Shown here in pieces: positions 54,420-63,468 of a DNA stretch of 64,000 nucleotides. Positions within the stretch are counted from its first letter, which is position 1. Every line of letters begins with the position of its first letter. The notes under the pieces are model-generated. The model searched no databases. It saw only the letters and a list, made by a program, of their open reading frames with translations, and had not been told where the DNA came from. Origin of the DNA: Frateuria aurantia DSM 6220 (lineage in GTDB: Bacteria > Pseudomonadota > Gammaproteobacteria > Xanthomonadales > Rhodanobacteraceae); assembly GCF_000242255.2 (NCBI RefSeq), contig NC_017033.1:3297110-3361109 (forward strand), in the 5' to 3' direction. The position numbers and the translations under genes are program-made.

Positions 54420-55714
54420 AAGACACCCGAGCACTGGCCGCCGCCGCACTGGCCGAAGTCGCCCTTCGCGGCGCCAGCCTGCGCGACGTGATCCAGCGAC
54501 GCGCACCGCAACTGGCCGATCCGCGTGATCGTGCCCTGCTCAGCGCTCTGCTGAACGAGGGCACGCGCTGGTGGCTGCGTTTTGATGCGGCCGTCGAAGC
54601 CATGCTGCAGCAGTCCTTGCGCCAGAAGGAACCGACGGTCCATGCCTTGCTGGTGCTGGGTCTGATCCAGCTGGAAATCCTGCAGCTGCCCGACTATGCC
54701 GCCGTCGCTGCCACCGTGCAGGCCGTTCGCGGCCTGCACCGCCCGCGCCATGCCGGTCTGGTCAATGCCATCCTGCGCCGCTGGCAGCGCGAACGGGTCG
54801 AGCGACTGGCCCGACTCGACGCCGACGAAACCACCCGTCTGGCCTGTCCGGCATGGCTGCTGCAGGCCTTCCGCCAGGACTGGCCGGCAGAGGCCGACCG
54901 GATCGCCCGGGCCGGCAACGCCGAGCCTCCGCTGATGCTGCGGGTCAATCGCCGACAGATCGGACGCGAGGCTTTTCTGCAGTCACTGCAGGATGCCGGC
55001 TACGAGGCCGCGCTGCACCCTTGGCTGAGCGACGCGCTGATCCTGCCGCACAGCACGGATGTGACCCGCATGCCCGGTTTTGCCACCGGTCATTTCGCCG
55101 TCCAGGATGGCGCCGCCCAGATCGCGGCCGATCTGCTGCAAGCCGATCCCGGCATGCGCGTCCTCGATGCCTGTGCCGCCCCCGGCGGCAAGACCTGCCA
55201 TGTGCTGGAGCGCGCCGAGGTGGGCATGACGGCACTGGAATTCGATGCCGGCCGTGCCCTGCGGATCCAGCAGAACCTGGATCGTCTGCAGCTGCAGGCC
55301 CGGGTGACCGTAGGTGATGCGAGCGAGCCGGCCGCCTGGTGGGATGGCCGGACCTATGAGCGGATCCTGATCGATGCACCGTGTTCGGCCACCGGCGTGA
55401 TCCGGCGCAGAGCTGACGTGAGGCTGCACCGCCGGGCATCCGACATCGCCGCCCTGCAGGCCCAGCAAGGCCGGATTCTGGCGGCACTGTGGCCCTTGCT
55501 GGCTCCGGGCGGGCGCCTGGTATATGCCACCTGCTCGCTGCTGCGGGCCGAAAACCAGGCCGTCGTCGAGCCCTTCCTGGCCGCCCGTCCGGAAGCCCGT
55601 GCCCTCGCCATCGAGCTGCCGGTCGGACAAACCGCCGGCCCCGGCTGGCAAGTCCTGCCCGGCGACGGCGATCTGGACGGGATGTATTACGCCGTGCTGG
55701 AAAAGACCGCATGA
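54416..55714 (+). CDS. rsmB: 16S rRNA m5C967 methyltransferase RsmB
   Basis: A 432-residue SAM-dependent RNA methyltransferase. The N-terminal NusB-like helical domain ([19 protein letters not shown]) precedes the catalytic domain with [17 protein letters not shown], and both catalytic cysteine motifs APCSATG and YATCSLL. The stop overlaps the next gene by ATGA. Confidence 0.95.
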   Translation: MKDTRALAAAALAEVALRGASLRDVIQRRAPQLADPRDRALLSALLNEGTRWWLRFDAAVEAMLQQSLRQKEPTVHALLVLGLIQLEILQLPDYAAVAATVQAVRGLHRPRHAGLVNAILRRWQRERVERLARLDADETTRLACPAWLLQAFRQDWPAEADRIARAGNAEPPLMLRVNRRQIGREAFLQSLQDAGYEAALHPWLSDALILPHSTDVTRMPGFATGHFAVQDGAAQIAADLLQADPGMRVLDACAAPGGKTCHVLERAEVGMTALEFDAGRALRIQQNLDRLQLQARVTVGDASEPAAWWDGRTYERILIDAPCSATGVIRRRADVRLHRRASDIAALQAQQGRILAALWPLLAPGGRLVYATCSLLRAENQAVVEPFLAARPEARALAIELPVGQTAGPGWQVLPGDGDLDGMYYAVLEKTA

Positions 55715-57396
55715 CGACGGGCGGCCCGGCTCGCCGCTGGTGGCTGTTCTGGCTGTATACCCTGCTCGTCATCGGCGCCGGCATCGGCCTTCGGGATCCA
55801 TGGCCTTCGGACGAGCCTCGCTATACCTTGGCCGCCCAGCAGATGGTCAGCAGCGGCGACTGGCTGTTCCCGCACCGTGGCAGCGAGCTGTACGCCGACA
55901 AGCCGCCGATGCTGATGTGGACCGAAGCGGCCAGCTACGTGGTGACCGGGCACTGGCGCATCGCCTTTCTTCTGCCTTCGCTGCTGTCGGCGCTGGGATG
56001 TCTGTGGCTGGTCTACGACCTGGGCCGGCGGCTGTGGAATCCACGGGCCGGCGCCTATGCCGCCGCCGCGATGCTGATGTGCTTCCAGCTGATGTTCCAG
56101 GTCAAGCGGGCCCAGATCGATCCGCTGTTGATGCTGTTCGTGACCGCCGCCAACTGGGGCATGCTCAGGCATTTGCTGCTGGGCCCGAACTGGCGGGCCT
56201 GGTGGTTCGGCTGCTTCTGCGCCGGCCTGGGGATCATCACCAAGGGCGTGGGCTTTCTGCCCCTGCTGCTGCTGTTGCCCTGGCTGCTGGGACGACGGCT
56301 TGGCTTTCAGCCCCTGCCGGCTGCCGGGCACGGCACGGCGCTGCGCTGGTGGGGCGGCCTGCTGGCGGTGCTGGCTGCGGTGGCCTTGTGGCTGGTGCCC
56401 ATGCTGCTGGGTGCCCGCCGGCATGGGGGAGACCCTGCCTATGCCGCCTATGTCCATGACATCCTGTTCCACCAGACCGCTGACCGCTACGCCCACTCAT
56501 GGATTCACCGCCAGCCGGTCTGGTACTTCCTGCCGGTAGTGCTGCTGAACTGGCTGCCGCTGTCGCTGAGCTACCCCGGCACCCTGCCACGCTGGTGGCA
56601 GGCCCTGCGCGAACGGGACGCCCGGATCCTGCTGCCGCTGGGCTGGCTGCTGCTGGTGCTGATGTTTTTCAGCATCCCTTCGGGCAAGCGTGATGTCTAC
56701 ATCATGCCGGCCGTGCCTATGCTGGCCCTGATCAGCGGCCCCTATCTGGAAGCGATACTGGCCACCCGCTGGATGCGGCGCAGCTGCAAGGCCTTTGTCG
56801 CCGCGCTCGCGGTGATCCTGACGGTCGGCGGTCTGTATGCCTGGCTGGGACACCCCCACGCCGTACAGCATCTCAGCGTCGAACGCGGCTTCGGCCAGGA
56901 CGGCGACAGCCTGTGGTGGATGGTGATCGGCCTGGGTCTGGGCATCGGTCTGATCGGTTGGTTCGGCCGCCGCCAACGGCCCGAAATGACCTTGCTGGCG
57001 GCCTGGGGTCTGATCTGGATCGGGTGGGGCCTGTGGGGTTATCCGCTGCTGAACAGTTCCAGTTCGGCCGCCGGACTGATGTCCGAGGTACGCAACCAGC
57101 TGGGGCCCGAAGATCAACTCGGACTGGTGGCCTGGAAAGAGCAGAACCTGCTGATGCTGGGTCGTCCTGCCACTGATTTCGGATTCTCCCGCCCAGAGGC
57201 CGAGCAGTTCCGCCGCGGCATCGCCTGGCAGGCGGCCGATCCAGCCCATCGCTGGCTGTTCGCGCTGGACGAAGCCGTCCAGCCCTGCCTGGATCCGCAA
57301 CATGCCATTGCTCTGGGTCATGCCAATCGACGCGACTGGTGGCTGTTCCGGGCCGATGCCGTGCGGCCCGGCTGTGAGCCTGCCAGCTCGCCATGA
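55711..57396 (+). CDS. GT39 (ArnT-like) dolichyl-phosphate-type glycosyltransferase
   Basis: A 561-residue membrane protein with about 11-12 hydrophobic helices. WPSDEPRYTLAAQQM near residue 30 holds the catalytic aspartate of GT39/GT83 enzymes such as ArnT, and GSELYADKPPMLMW follows. The C-terminal periplasmic domain lacks obvious motifs. It probably moves a sugar from a polyprenyl phosphate onto lipid A, protein or a glycan. It is translationally coupled to rsmB upstream and to the GT4 gene downstream. Confidence 0.87.
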   Translation: MTTGGPARRWWLFWLYTLLVIGAGIGLRDPWPSDEPRYTLAAQQMVSSGDWLFPHRGSELYADKPPMLMWTEAASYVVTGHWRIAFLLPSLLSALGCLWLVYDLGRRLWNPRAGAYAAAAMLMCFQLMFQVKRAQIDPLLMLFVTAANWGMLRHLLLGPNWRAWWFGCFCAGLGIITKGVGFLPLLLLLPWLLGRRLGFQPLPAAGHGTALRWWGGLLAVLAAVALWLVPMLLGARRHGGDPAYAAYVHDILFHQTADRYAHSWIHRQPVWYFLPVVLLNWLPLSLSYPGTLPRWWQALRERDARILLPLGWLLLVLMFFSIPSGKRDVYIMPAVPMLALISGPYLEAILATRWMRRSCKAFVAALAVILTVGGLYAWLGHPHAVQHLSVERGFGQDGDSLWWMVIGLGLGIGLIGWFGRRQRPEMTLLAAWGLIWIGWGLWGYPLLNSSSSAAGLMSEVRNQLGPEDQLGLVAWKEQNLLMLGRPATDFGFSRPEAEQFRRGIAWQAADPAHRWLFALDEAVQPCLDPQHAIALGHANRRDWWLFRADAVRPGCEPASSP

Positions 57397-58430
57397 GCAG
57401 CGCCAGCACTCCGCCGACCGCCACGGCGCAGCGGACAGTCCGCCTGATCGCGCGCAGCAACGGGGCAGGCATCAGTCAGGACCTGCAACGACTGCAACTG
57501 GCTCTGGAAGCCACCGGTCACCGGGTCGAGCATATCTCGCTGGGCCGGCGGCGGCGTTGGCTGCAACGCTGGCAGTGCCGTTGGCAGCGCTGGCGTGACC
57601 GGATCCGTGGCCATGCCGGCACGGCGCGGCATGACATCAATCTGTTTGTCGAGCAATTGCGACCCGAGCTGTTCGAACAGGCCCGCCACAATGTGCTGAT
57701 GCCCAACCCGGAATGGTTCCATGCCGAATGGCTGCCCGAGCTGGCCCGGGTCGACCTGATTCTGGCCAAGACCCGTCATGCCGAGCAGATTTTCTCGGCA
57801 CTGGGCTGCCGGACGCACTGGACCGGCTTCAGCGCCCAGGATTGCCGACGGCCGGAGATCGTGCGCGTACCGGACTTTTTCCATGGCCCGGGGCGCAGCG
57901 GCAACAAGGGCACCCTGCCGCTGATCGAACTGTGGTCACGCCATCCTGAATGGCCGATGCTTCATATCGTATGGCGCCGCAAACACGTGCAGCTGCCGCC
58001 GCTGCCGGCCAATATCCGGCTGTATCGGGACTATCTCGAGGAAGCGGAACTGCGCAGGCTGCAGAACGGCAGCGTCTTTCATCTGTGCCCCTCGCAGACC
58101 GAGGGCTATGGCCATTCACTGGCCGAGGCAATGAGTTGCGGGGCTGTCACCATCACCTGCGATGCCGAACCGATGAATGAGCTGGTCGGCCCCGACCGGG
58201 GTGTGCTGGTCGCCACCGTCGCCGGTCGCAGCCAGGCACTGGCCCGTCTTCATGATTTCCAGGCAGAGTCCATGGAAGCGGCCATCGAGCGCTGCATCCG
58301 CATGTCAGAGCCGGAACAGCGACAACTGGGCGAAGCGGCCCGGCAATGGTACGAAGCCGCCGTCGAGCAGTTCCCTCACCAGCTGGCGGCAGCCCTGGAC
58401 AGCTTGCACGAAGCGCCATCCGGCTCCTAG
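57393..58430 (+). CDS. GT4-like glycosyltransferase
   Basis: A 345-residue GT-B protein. The donor-site motif is EGYGHSLAEAMSCGAVTITCDAEPMNEL, with the E-x7-E pattern near residues 240-260; the N-terminal acceptor half contains NLFVEQLRPELFEQ and VLMPNPEWFHAEW. Its start overlaps the preceding GT39 stop, so both act in the same glycan pathway. Donor and acceptor are unknown. Confidence 0.82.
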   Translation: MSSASTPPTATAQRTVRLIARSNGAGISQDLQRLQLALEATGHRVEHISLGRRRRWLQRWQCRWQRWRDRIRGHAGTARHDINLFVEQLRPELFEQARHNVLMPNPEWFHAEWLPELARVDLILAKTRHAEQIFSALGCRTHWTGFSAQDCRRPEIVRVPDFFHGPGRSGNKGTLPLIELWSRHPEWPMLHIVWRRKHVQLPPLPANIRLYRDYLEEAELRRLQNGSVFHLCPSQTEGYGHSLAEAMSCGAVTITCDAEPMNELVGPDRGVLVATVAGRSQALARLHDFQAESMEAAIERCIRMSEPEQRQLGEAARQWYEAAVEQFPHQLAAALDSLHEAPSGS

Positions 58431-58506
58431 ACCCGGAGCACGCGGATCGGCACACCCCGCCGCATCGCTCGCCCGTGCCGATACAGCTGCTGTCGGCGGG
58501 CGCGCT

Positions 58507-60750
58507 TCAAGCTTTTGCCGTGCCCCGCAAGCGCTGTCGCCGCCCGCGCAGATAGCCGCCGATCATTCCCGTGCATCGCTCCAGGCGCCGCCGCAGAGGA
58601 TCATCGCTGCTCCATATCAGCCGCAGATAGCGACGGGTCTCCTGCCAGTCCGGATCGACTCTGGATTTGAATTCGGCCTTGGCCAGCCGCAGAGTCAAGC
58701 CATCCATATGCATGATGGCCGCATAGTGGTTGATCAAGCAGCGCGACCGATACGTATGCAGAAACTGCCGCTCTCGTGCCTGGGTAAACCACCAGTTGTG
58801 TTCACTGTGGACCCGGTAATGGACATCACCGGTGGGCAGATAGTATTTGCGCCCTCCCAGCAGGCTGGCACCGAAGACCAGGCAATTGTCCGCCGCCAGT
58901 CGCCACACCGGATCGAAACTGGCCGGCAGATCAAGACATCGACGGGCCAGAGTCGTCCGCAGGGACAAGCCCGAGGTGGGTGCGCCATACCATACCGCCT
59001 CCTGCCAGGTGGCAATCGCGGTATAACCCAGGTCGACCGGACCGGCGGCAAAGGCTATCCGCTCCTGTACCCGCCCCGACAGCTGCATGTCGGAAAAAAC
59101 AAAGTCCACGTCCGGGCGGGCGGCGTAAAGTGCCGCCAGCTTGGCCAGGTAGCCTTCATCCCAGTAATCATCGGCATCGAGGAAACAGACGACATCGCCA
59201 CGGACCCTTGCCATGCCCGCCTTGAAGGCCTGCAGCTGCCCGCCGTTGGCCTGCGCCAGCAGAATGATCTTCGAATGGCCCGCATAGCGCTCGCGCAGCA
59301 ATGACACCGAGTCGTCGGTGGAACCGTCGTCCACCACCACGATCTCCAGTGGAGGATGGCTTTGTGCCAAGGCCGCATCGACCGCCTGGGTCACGAATGC
59401 TGCATAGTTGTAATTGGTCACGACCACTGAGATACCCAGCGTCTGTTCGCTCATGCACTCTCCCCCGCTGCCCCGCCGTGAAGAGCCGGCGGCTTGCTCC
59501 CGTCCATTCAACGATCTATTGACGATGCCGGTTTTCCGGCAAGCAGACAAGCCGCGGCCAGCCGGCGCGACGAAGCCGCCGCAGGTTTCCAGCAGTACCG
59601 CCTGGGCCAGCGGCAGCCACAGCAGGATCCAGACCGGATGCGGACTGTCCAGCAACACGGGCAGATCGAACTGGGTCACCACCAGGCCATAGAGTCCGGT
59701 CTGCAGCAGCATTCGGCCCTCCGGCTGATGCCGCCACCGCAGTCCGGTGCGGAGTGCGGACAGCAGCAGCGCTACCAGCAGCAGCAGACCCGGCCAGCCC
59801 AGCTGCAGCAAGGTCTGGGTAAACAGATTGTGGGTGTGGGTCAGCGTCTGCCGACCGGCGTACACCAGAAAGTGGCTGCCCTGCCCCTGGCCATGCCAGG
59901 AACCCGCCGCGATCATCTGCAACGTCCGGGCCGCGATCTGCGGTCGCAGTGACATGCCACGCTGGCCCAGCAGATAGACCAGCAGGGCTCCGGTCACCAG
60001 CAATCCGCCCAGAATGACGAACCGGCGCGGCGTCAGCCGATGCCGGTAATACGTCAACCCTGTCAGCATGGCCACGGCCAGCCATCCGGCCAACGTCGAT
60101 CTGGACTGGCTGAGCAGGACAAAGACCCACAAGATGGTGACGGCGACCCAGCGCCAGGCGTACCGCGGGCTCGCGCGCGAGCCCCCCCCCATCAACCACA
60201 GACAGGCCGCCCCCATCACCGCCCCGGCACTGTTGGCATTGCCCAGCACCCCGATCGCCGCCAGCCGATCCAGACCATGCCCGGCCGACCAGGCCATCCC
60301 GATCAGCATCAGAGCACTCAGGGCCAGTGCGGCGGCACCAATGTCCAGAAACTCGATGGTCCGCTCTCGATGCCGCCCGAAACAGACCAGCCAGGCCACG
60401 ATCAGCGACAGCACGCTCAGAATGCGCCCGGCCTCCTGCCCCCGGTGATCGACATTGGACCAGCACAGACTGAGCAGGGCCCAGCCCATCAGCAGCAGGC
60501 TCAAACGCAGTGTCGATGACTGCCGCAGGTACCGTGGCCAGGCGCGAAAGCCGCGCACCAGCCATATCAGCACCGGCACATACAGCAGCAAGGCAACCAG
60601 CAGATTGTAGGCATGGCCGGGATTCAGCGAGGGTCCTGCCGGCATCCAGACCATGCCCAGCCACAACCACAACAGTCCCGCCAGCAACCAGGCGACATGT
60701 CCCGGAATCTGCCGAAGGTGGATCAGCGGATCTTCTCGCCGTTCAGACAT
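58507..60750 (-). CDS. O-antigen ligase (WaaL-like) joined in frame to a GT2 glycosyltransferase
   Basis: A single 747-codon frame. Residues 1-about 400 are a polytopic membrane region (about 10-12 helices) with the Wzy_C/WaaL-type THTHNLFTQTLLQLGWPG. A polar, basic linker (about 400-432) leads to a GT2 domain from residue 433: ISVVVTNYNYAAFVTQAVDAAL, VVVDDGSTDDSVSLL and the metal-binding DADD. The linker does not look folded and a strong ribosome site precedes the Met at residue 433 (59454), so two separate proteins, or both fused and free forms, are possible. A nine-G run lies in the ligase part. Acts in lipopolysaccharide or exopolysaccharide assembly. Confidence 0.8.
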   Translation of the reverse strand: MSERREDPLIHLRQIPGHVAWLLAGLLWLWLGMVWMPAGPSLNPGHAYNLLVALLLYVPVLIWLVRGFRAWPRYLRQSSTLRLSLLLMGWALLSLCWSNVDHRGQEAGRILSVLSLIVAWLVCFGRHRERTIEFLDIGAAALALSALMLIGMAWSAGHGLDRLAAIGVLGNANSAGAVMGAACLWLMGGGSRASPRYAWRWVAVTILWVFVLLSQSRSTLAGWLAVAMLTGLTYYRHRLTPRRFVILGGLLVTGALLVYLLGQRGMSLRPQIAARTLQMIAAGSWHGQGQGSHFLVYAGRQTLTHTHNLFTQTLLQLGWPGLLLLVALLLSALRTGLRWRHQPEGRMLLQTGLYGLVVTQFDLPVLLDSPHPVWILLWLPLAQAVLLETCGGFVAPAGRGLSACRKTGIVNRSLNGREQAAGSSRRGSGGECMSEQTLGISVVVTNYNYAAFVTQAVDAALAQSHPPLEIVVVDDGSTDDSVSLLRERYAGHSKIILLAQANGGQLQAFKAGMARVRGDVVCFLDADDYWDEGYLAKLAALYAARPDVDFVFSDMQLSGRVQERIAFAAGPVDLGYTAIATWQEAVWYGAPTSGLSLRTTLARRCLDLPASFDPVWRLAADNCLVFGASLLGGRKYYLPTGDVHYRVHSEHNWWFTQARERQFLHTYRSRCLINHYAAIMHMDGLTLRLAKAEFKSRVDPDWQETRRYLRLIWSSDDPLRRRLERCTGMIGGYLRGRRQRLRGTAKA
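59455..59468 (-). promoter_or_regulatory. Internal ribosome site for a free GT2 protein
   Basis: On the minus strand GGGGGAGAGTGC stands directly ahead of ATG 59454, giving a Shine-Dalgarno match of good spacing. It would allow the GT2 part (315 residues) to be made separately from the fused frame. Confidence 0.55.
60182..60190 (-). repeat. Nine-base G tract (C on plus strand) in the ligase gene
   Basis: Nine consecutive G on the coding strand encode part of M-G-G-G within the O-antigen ligase. One-base slippage would shift the frame, switching the ligase off and, through the shared frame, affecting the fused GT2. Confidence 0.75.
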
Positions 60751-60848
60751 GGCTGGCTTCCCTGGCTTGTCGTCCTTGCTCGAGGATGCCTTATCTCTTC
60801 ACGCATGACCACGCGCCAGCCGTTCGCCCTGCAGCGGCAACCTCCGGC

Positions 60849-61730
60849 TCAACCGCCCCCCGCTTCCGGCAGCGGGCCCGTGCCGTTGAACTTGCCGGCC
60901 TGATAATCCAGGATGGCGGTGCGGATCTCGGCCTCGCTGTTCATCACGAACGGCCCATGCGACACCATCGGCTCGTCGATCGGATCGGCATGCCCGAACA
61001 GCAGCACGGCATCGTCCAGCGCCTCGATCAGAAGACGGTCACCATCATCATGGAGCTCCACCAGTTGCCAGGGCTGGACCGGAACACCGGCCACCTTGAC
61101 CCGGCCCCGTACGGTATAAAGCAGCACGCTGCGACCGCGCGGCGCCGGCAACCAGATTTCCGCGCCAGCCTGCAGTCGCAGCGTCGACATGAAAACACCG
61201 GTCAGCGAACGGATCGGCCCTTGCACGCCCTCCCATTCGCCGGCAATCAGGCTCAGCTCGCCCCGACCGTCCGCCAGCGGCAGGGCCGGAATCGCCTCCC
61301 GCTGCAGACCGGTATAGGCCGGCGCCGTCATCTTCAGCCGCGCCGGAAGATTCAGCCACAGCTGCAGAATCTCCATCGGGCCGCCCTCGCGCTTGAAATG
61401 CTCAGGCGAGAGTTCGGCATGGATCAACCCCGATCCGGCCGTCATCCACTGCACGCCGCCCGCCTCGATGATGCTCTCGTGGCCGCCGGTATCGCTGTGC
61501 GACAGGCTGCCGTCAAGGATGAAGGTGACCGTCTCGAAACCCCGGTGCGGGTGCGGACCGAACGGCAGCCCGCGATTGTGCGGCGGGTAGACCTGGGGAC
61601 CGTGATGGTTGAGAAACAGAAAAGGATCGATCTGCCGCAGCCGCGGTGCCGGCACCGGACGGCGCGTGACCAGATCACCGATGTCATCACGATAGGCAGG
61701 ATGCTGGGCCGCCAGGGTACGAGCGCTCAT
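60849..61730 (-). CDS. Pirin-family protein
   Basis: A 293-residue two-cupin protein. N-terminal cupin has FLFLNHHGPQ and PHPHRGFETVTFILDG with the iron-binding histidines, then GLIHAE; the C-terminal cupin is degenerate. Bacterial pirins act as quercetin dioxygenase-like enzymes or redox regulators. The ATG at 61730 follows GGAGAC. Divergent from a LysR regulator gene, its probable controller. Confidence 0.88.
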   Translation of the reverse strand: MSARTLAAQHPAYRDDIGDLVTRRPVPAPRLRQIDPFLFLNHHGPQVYPPHNRGLPFGPHPHRGFETVTFILDGSLSHSDTGGHESIIEAGGVQWMTAGSGLIHAELSPEHFKREGGPMEILQLWLNLPARLKMTAPAYTGLQREAIPALPLADGRGELSLIAGEWEGVQGPIRSLTGVFMSTLRLQAGAEIWLPAPRGRSVLLYTVRGRVKVAGVPVQPWQLVELHDDGDRLLIEALDDAVLLFGHADPIDEPMVSHGPFVMNSEAEIRTAILDYQAGKFNGTGPLPEAGGG

Positions 61731-61845
61731 GGATGTCTCCTTGAAAACAGGGGCCGATTCGCAGGTGGTCAGGAACGGTAGTGGCAGTGTAAGTTCTATA
61801 TTTGCCGACAAATAGCCCCGTAGTTCCGAATCAACCGTTCTCGAT

Positions 61846-62775
61846 ATGGAAACCATGCGCCCCAGCCTGGATGAACTGAGTACCTTGGTCCACACCATCG
61901 AGGGCGGTGGCGTGACAGCCGCCGCCACACGCATGCGCCTCGCCAAGTCCGTGGTCAGCAAGCGCCTGAAACAACTGGAGGCGAGCCTCGGCGTCAGCCT
62001 GTTCCGCCGCAGCGGGCGTCAGCTGGTGCCGACCGACGCGGGCATGCTGGCCTATGAGCGTGCACGCGCCGTGTTGCCGCAAGTCGACGCGCTGATCGAC
62101 GCGGTCGCCTCCCGAGACGGCGGACTGCGGGGGCCGATCCAGGTCAACGCGCCCCTGAGTTTCGGCATCCGCTACGTCAGTCCTGCCGTCAGCCGCTTTA
62201 TGCGCCTGCACCCGGAACTGGAGATCCGCCTTGATCTGGATGACCGGCATGTCGACCTGGCCCGCCAAGGCTATGATATGGCCATCCGCATCGGACGTCT
62301 GGACGACAGCGGACTGAAGTCCAGGCGGATCGGCGAAAGTCCGCGGAGTCTCTACGCCAGTCCGGCCTATCTGCAGCAGCATGCCGTGCCGTGTCAGCCC
62401 GATGAGCTGTCGCAACACGAAGGCCTTGCCTACGGCAATGTCCGGTCCGGACATATCTGGCAGTTTCGTCATCGGCGTACCGGTGCCATCCGTTCGCCGG
62501 GCATGCCTTCGCGATTTGTTTCCAACAGTGGTGAAGTCCTGCTGGATGCGGCCATCGCGGGACTGGGTCTGGCTGCCCTGCCCACCTTTCTGGCGGATGC
62601 GGCCGTCCGCGCCGGCCAGTTGCGGGAAATCCGTCTGCCGGACTGGGAGATGGCCGGTGACGCCATTCAGGCGGTCTACCTGCAGGGTCTGGCGCTGCCC
62701 GCGCGGATCCGCGCGTTCGTGGATTTCATGGCAGCGGCGCTGGCCGAGGCGCCCTGTCCTTCGACCCATGCCTGA
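61846..62775 (+). CDS. LysR-family transcriptional regulator
   Basis: A 309-residue regulator: winged helix-turn-helix in the first 65 residues (GGGVTAAATRMRLAKSVVSKRLKQLEASLG) and an effector domain from about residue 92 (GPIQVNAPLSFGIRYVSPAV). Divergent from the pirin gene across 115 bp, the usual pairing of a LysR protein with its target. Effector unknown. ATG at 61846; an ATG at 61855 is an alternative. Confidence 0.9.
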   Translation: METMRPSLDELSTLVHTIEGGGVTAAATRMRLAKSVVSKRLKQLEASLGVSLFRRSGRQLVPTDAGMLAYERARAVLPQVDALIDAVASRDGGLRGPIQVNAPLSFGIRYVSPAVSRFMRLHPELEIRLDLDDRHVDLARQGYDMAIRIGRLDDSGLKSRRIGESPRSLYASPAYLQQHAVPCQPDELSQHEGLAYGNVRSGHIWQFRHRRTGAIRSPGMPSRFVSNSGEVLLDAAIAGLGLAALPTFLADAAVRAGQLREIRLPDWEMAGDAIQAVYLQGLALPARIRAFVDFMAAALAEAPCPSTHA

Positions 62776-62788
62776 AAGGGACCCGGCC

Positions 62789-63334
62789 TCAGTCGCGGCT
62801 CTCGGCCAGGTAGCGGTCCTTGATCCGCACATAGTGTTCAGCCGAATAGTGCAGCCGCTCGATCTCGGCCGGTTCCAGGGCCCGCACCCGACGAGCCGGC
62901 TGGCCCATCCACAACTCGCCTTCACCGACCACCTTGCCCGGCGGCACCAGACTGCCGGCAGCGATGATGGCATGGCGATGGATGATGGCCCCGTCCAGAA
63001 TCGTGGCACGGATCCCGATCAGGCAATGGTCCTCGATGCGGGCTGCATGGATCACCACCCCGTGGCCGACGGTAACGCCTTCGCCAATCTCGGTGTCACC
63101 ACCGCCTGGCGACCAAGGGCCGTCGTGGGTGACATGGATGATGGCGCCGTCCTGGATATTGCTGGCCCGGCCGATCCTGATCGCGCCGACATCGCCCCGC
63201 AGTACGGCGGTCGGCCAGATCGAGACATCGTCGGCAAGTTCGACATCGCCGATCACCACCGCTGCGGGATCGACATGGACCCGGGCGCCCAGTCGCGGCC
63301 GGATACCCTGCAGGGAACGTAGCGCTGACACCAT
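62789..63334 (-). CDS. Gamma-class carbonic anhydrase-like protein (YrdA)
   Basis: A 181-residue left-handed beta-helix of hexapeptide repeats (VVIGDVELADDVSIWPTAVLRGD, IGEGVTVGHGVVIHA). The histidines of the zinc site are visible (IIHVTHDG, VGHGVVIH). Members are trimeric carbonic anhydrase-like or metal-binding proteins of uncertain activity. The start is a GTG or the ATG at 63334. It lies between the LysR gene and the oligopeptidase gene on the opposite strand. Confidence 0.9.
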   Translation of the reverse strand: MVSALRSLQGIRPRLGARVHVDPAAVVIGDVELADDVSIWPTAVLRGDVGAIRIGRASNIQDGAIIHVTHDGPWSPGGGDTEIGEGVTVGHGVVIHAARIEDHCLIGIRATILDGAIIHRHAIIAAGSLVPPGKVVGEGELWMGQPARRVRALEPAEIERLHYSAEHYVRIKDRYLAESRD

Positions 63335-63468
63335 GACTCGACCTCGGACAGGATTTCCGGGCCACTATACCCGTTCCTTGCCGATCGCCAGAGCCCGGCC
63401 ATGACCGGCGGCCGCGCTTGAATTCACGGCGAGGCACCGCCATCTGACAGGTACCCGAAGGAGCTGAC

